DNA from: Methylocella silvestris | GTDB lineage: Bacteria; Pseudomonadota; Alphaproteobacteria; Rhizobiales; Beijerinckiaceae | Assembly: GCF_002891535.1 (NCBI RefSeq) | Contig: NZ_PDZR01000001.1 | Location: forward strand, 1 to 64,000 | Direction of reading: 5' to 3' | DNA: 64,000 bases | In this document: positions 63,095 through 64,000 of the stretch, one piece after another | How positions within the stretch are numbered: position 1 is the first letter of the stretch | Layout of the letters: the number at the start of each line of letters is the position of its first letter | Notes under the pieces: model-generated | The model's input: the letters and a program-made list of their open reading frames with translations, nothing else | Told to the model about the DNA's origin: nothing | The model's database searches: none | Translations under genes and position numbers: made by a program

Positions 63095-64000
63095 TCACCA
63101 GTTGCGGAATTTCGAGGGCGGCCGGTAGAGGCCGCCGGACCAGCGCGCGAGGTCCTTGATCGAGCGCGCGGCGAGCAGGCTGCGGTCGACGTCGAGCACA
63201 TTAATGCCAAGATCCTCGGGGCGTTTGATGATGCCGCGCTCGCGCAGGCGCTGGACCATTTTGGCGTCGCGGCCACGTCCGACCTCCGTATAGCCGGCGA
63301 CGCCGCGCACGGCCTGCTCGCGCTCGTCCTTGTCGCGGCAAAGCAGCAGATTGGCGATCCCTTCCTCGGTCACAATGTGGGTGATGTCGTCGGCGTAGAT
63401 CATGACCGGGGCAAGCTCCAGTCCGAGCTTTTCAGCGAGGATCAGCGCATCGAGACTTTCCACGAAAGTAGGGGCATTGCCTTCGCCAAAGGTCTCGCCG
63501 ATCTGCACGACGAGTTTGCGGCCGCGCCGCAGCGCCGGCAGGCCGTCGGGGTCAGCCTCGCGGCCGGCCTTTAGCCAGGGTTCGGCCGGATGACGGCGCC
63601 CGCGCGCGTCGGAGCCCATGTTGGGCGCGCCGCCAAAGCCGGCGATGCGCGAGGCGGTGATTGTGGAGCTGTTGCCGGAAAGGTCGATCTGCAGCGTCGC
63701 GCCGATGAACATGTCGCAGGCGTATAGGCCGGCGGTCTGGCAGAAGGCCCGGTTCGAGCGCAGCGATCCGTCCGGGCCGGTGAAGAAGATGTCGGGGCGC
63801 GCTTCGATATAGTCGTCCATGCCGACTTCGGAGCCGAAGCAGTGGATCTGCTCAACCCAGCCCGATTCGATCGCAGGAATGAGCGTCGGATGCGGGTTCA
63901 GCGCGAAACGGGTGCAGATCTTGCCTTTGAGGCCAAGACGCTCGGCGAAGGTCGGCAGCAAGAGCTCGATCGCCGCCGTGTTGAAGCCGATGCCATGGTT
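63095..64000 (-). CDS. mdcA: Malonate decarboxylase alpha subunit (acetyl-S-ACP:malonate ACP transferase), 3' part
   Basis: The frame is open to the right edge, reading NHGIGFNTAAIELLLPTFAE and onward, so only the C-terminal 301 residues of an approximately 550-residue protein are seen. Diagnostic stretches are FALNPHPTLIPAIESGWVEQ, FIGATLQIDLSGNSSTITAS, GFGGAPNMGSDARGRRHPAE and APVMIYADDITHIVTEEGIA. It transfers the ACP thiol between acetyl and malonyl forms. It would be the first mdc gene; any transporter or regulator lies beyond the edge. Confidence 0.95.
   Translation of the reverse strand, partial: NHGIGFNTAAIELLLPTFAERLGLKGKICTRFALNPHPTLIPAIESGWVEQIHCFGSEVGMDDYIEARPDIFFTGPDGSLRSNRAFCQTAGLYACDMFIGATLQIDLSGNSSTITASRIAGFGGAPNMGSDARGRRHPAEPWLKAGREADPDGLPALRRGRKLVVQIGETFGEGNAPTFVESLDALILAEKLGLELAPVMIYADDITHIVTEEGIANLLLCRDKDEREQAVRGVAGYTEVGRGRDAKMVQRLRERGIIKRPEDLGINVLDVDRSLLAARSIKDLARWSGGLYRPPSKFRNW

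Overview
The window is GC-rich and gene-dense. It reads as the chromosome of an alphaproteobacterium of the Rhizobiales, probably a facultative methylotroph of the Beijerinckiaceae (Methylocella/Methylocapsa-like). This placement is inferred from PQQ-pathway accessory proteins, a 542-residue isocitrate lyase with a divergent ScfR/RamB-type regulator, malonate decarboxylase and CHASE2-cyclase/FecR genes; no rRNA or tRNA marker is present to confirm it.

Region 1 (1-16452) is a C2-sulfonate catabolic island. A minus-strand run encodes a GMC flavoprotein (candidate isethionate dehydrogenase), an IclR regulator, sulfoacetaldehyde acetyltransferase (xsc), phosphate acetyltransferase (pta) and an aldehyde dehydrogenase. 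A plus-strand run encodes an ACS-type MFS carrier, a CoA-acylating aldehyde dehydrogenase (SauS-like) and the two subunits of an ADP-forming acyl-CoA ligase, with a LysR gene read the other way. A second MFS carrier lies at 1071-2474 and a YeiH-family putative sulfite/sulfate exporter is cut by the left edge. The proposed logic is isethionate or sulfoacetate to sulfoacetaldehyde, then acetyl phosphate plus sulfite, then acetyl-CoA. No sulfite dehydrogenase is in view. The island ends in decayed IS3-type transposase fragments (16526-16975).

Region 2 (17332-22914) holds two tandem secreted paralogues, a receiver-cyclase fusion, an OmpR-type regulator with an overlapping hybrid histidine kinase, an outer-membrane-protein remnant and a small secreted protein.

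Region 3 (22999-30879) holds a MarR/MFS pair with matching palindromic operators, isocitrate lyase with its divergent ScfR/RamB-like regulator, an FAH-family enzyme, DNA polymerase IV and a Crp-family regulator. Isocitrate lyase would consume acetyl-CoA produced by the sulfonate and malonate pathways.

Region 4 (31076-50009) is mixed housekeeping and envelope content: secreted proteins, a CHASE2-cyclase convergent with a FecR protein, cytochrome c, a transglutaminase-like enzyme, an L,D-transpeptidase, a cardiolipin-synthase-like enzyme, an Hsp20-Lon operon, a secreted alpha/beta-hydrolase-like protein and an undecaprenyl-phosphate sugar transferase, with two long stretches that have few genes.

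Region 5 (50010-58360) carries a large winged-helix/ATPase/TPR regulator convergent with a catalase-fold haem protein, a di-haem RoxA-like cytochrome, a DUF427 protein, and a redox cassette (thioredoxin, rhodanese-like CXXCW protein, SoxYZ-like carrier) of the kind that accompanies PQQ alcohol dehydrogenases.

Region 6 (58507-64000) is a malonate decarboxylase operon on the minus strand, mdcA-C-D-E-G-B-H, with mdcA running off the right edge.
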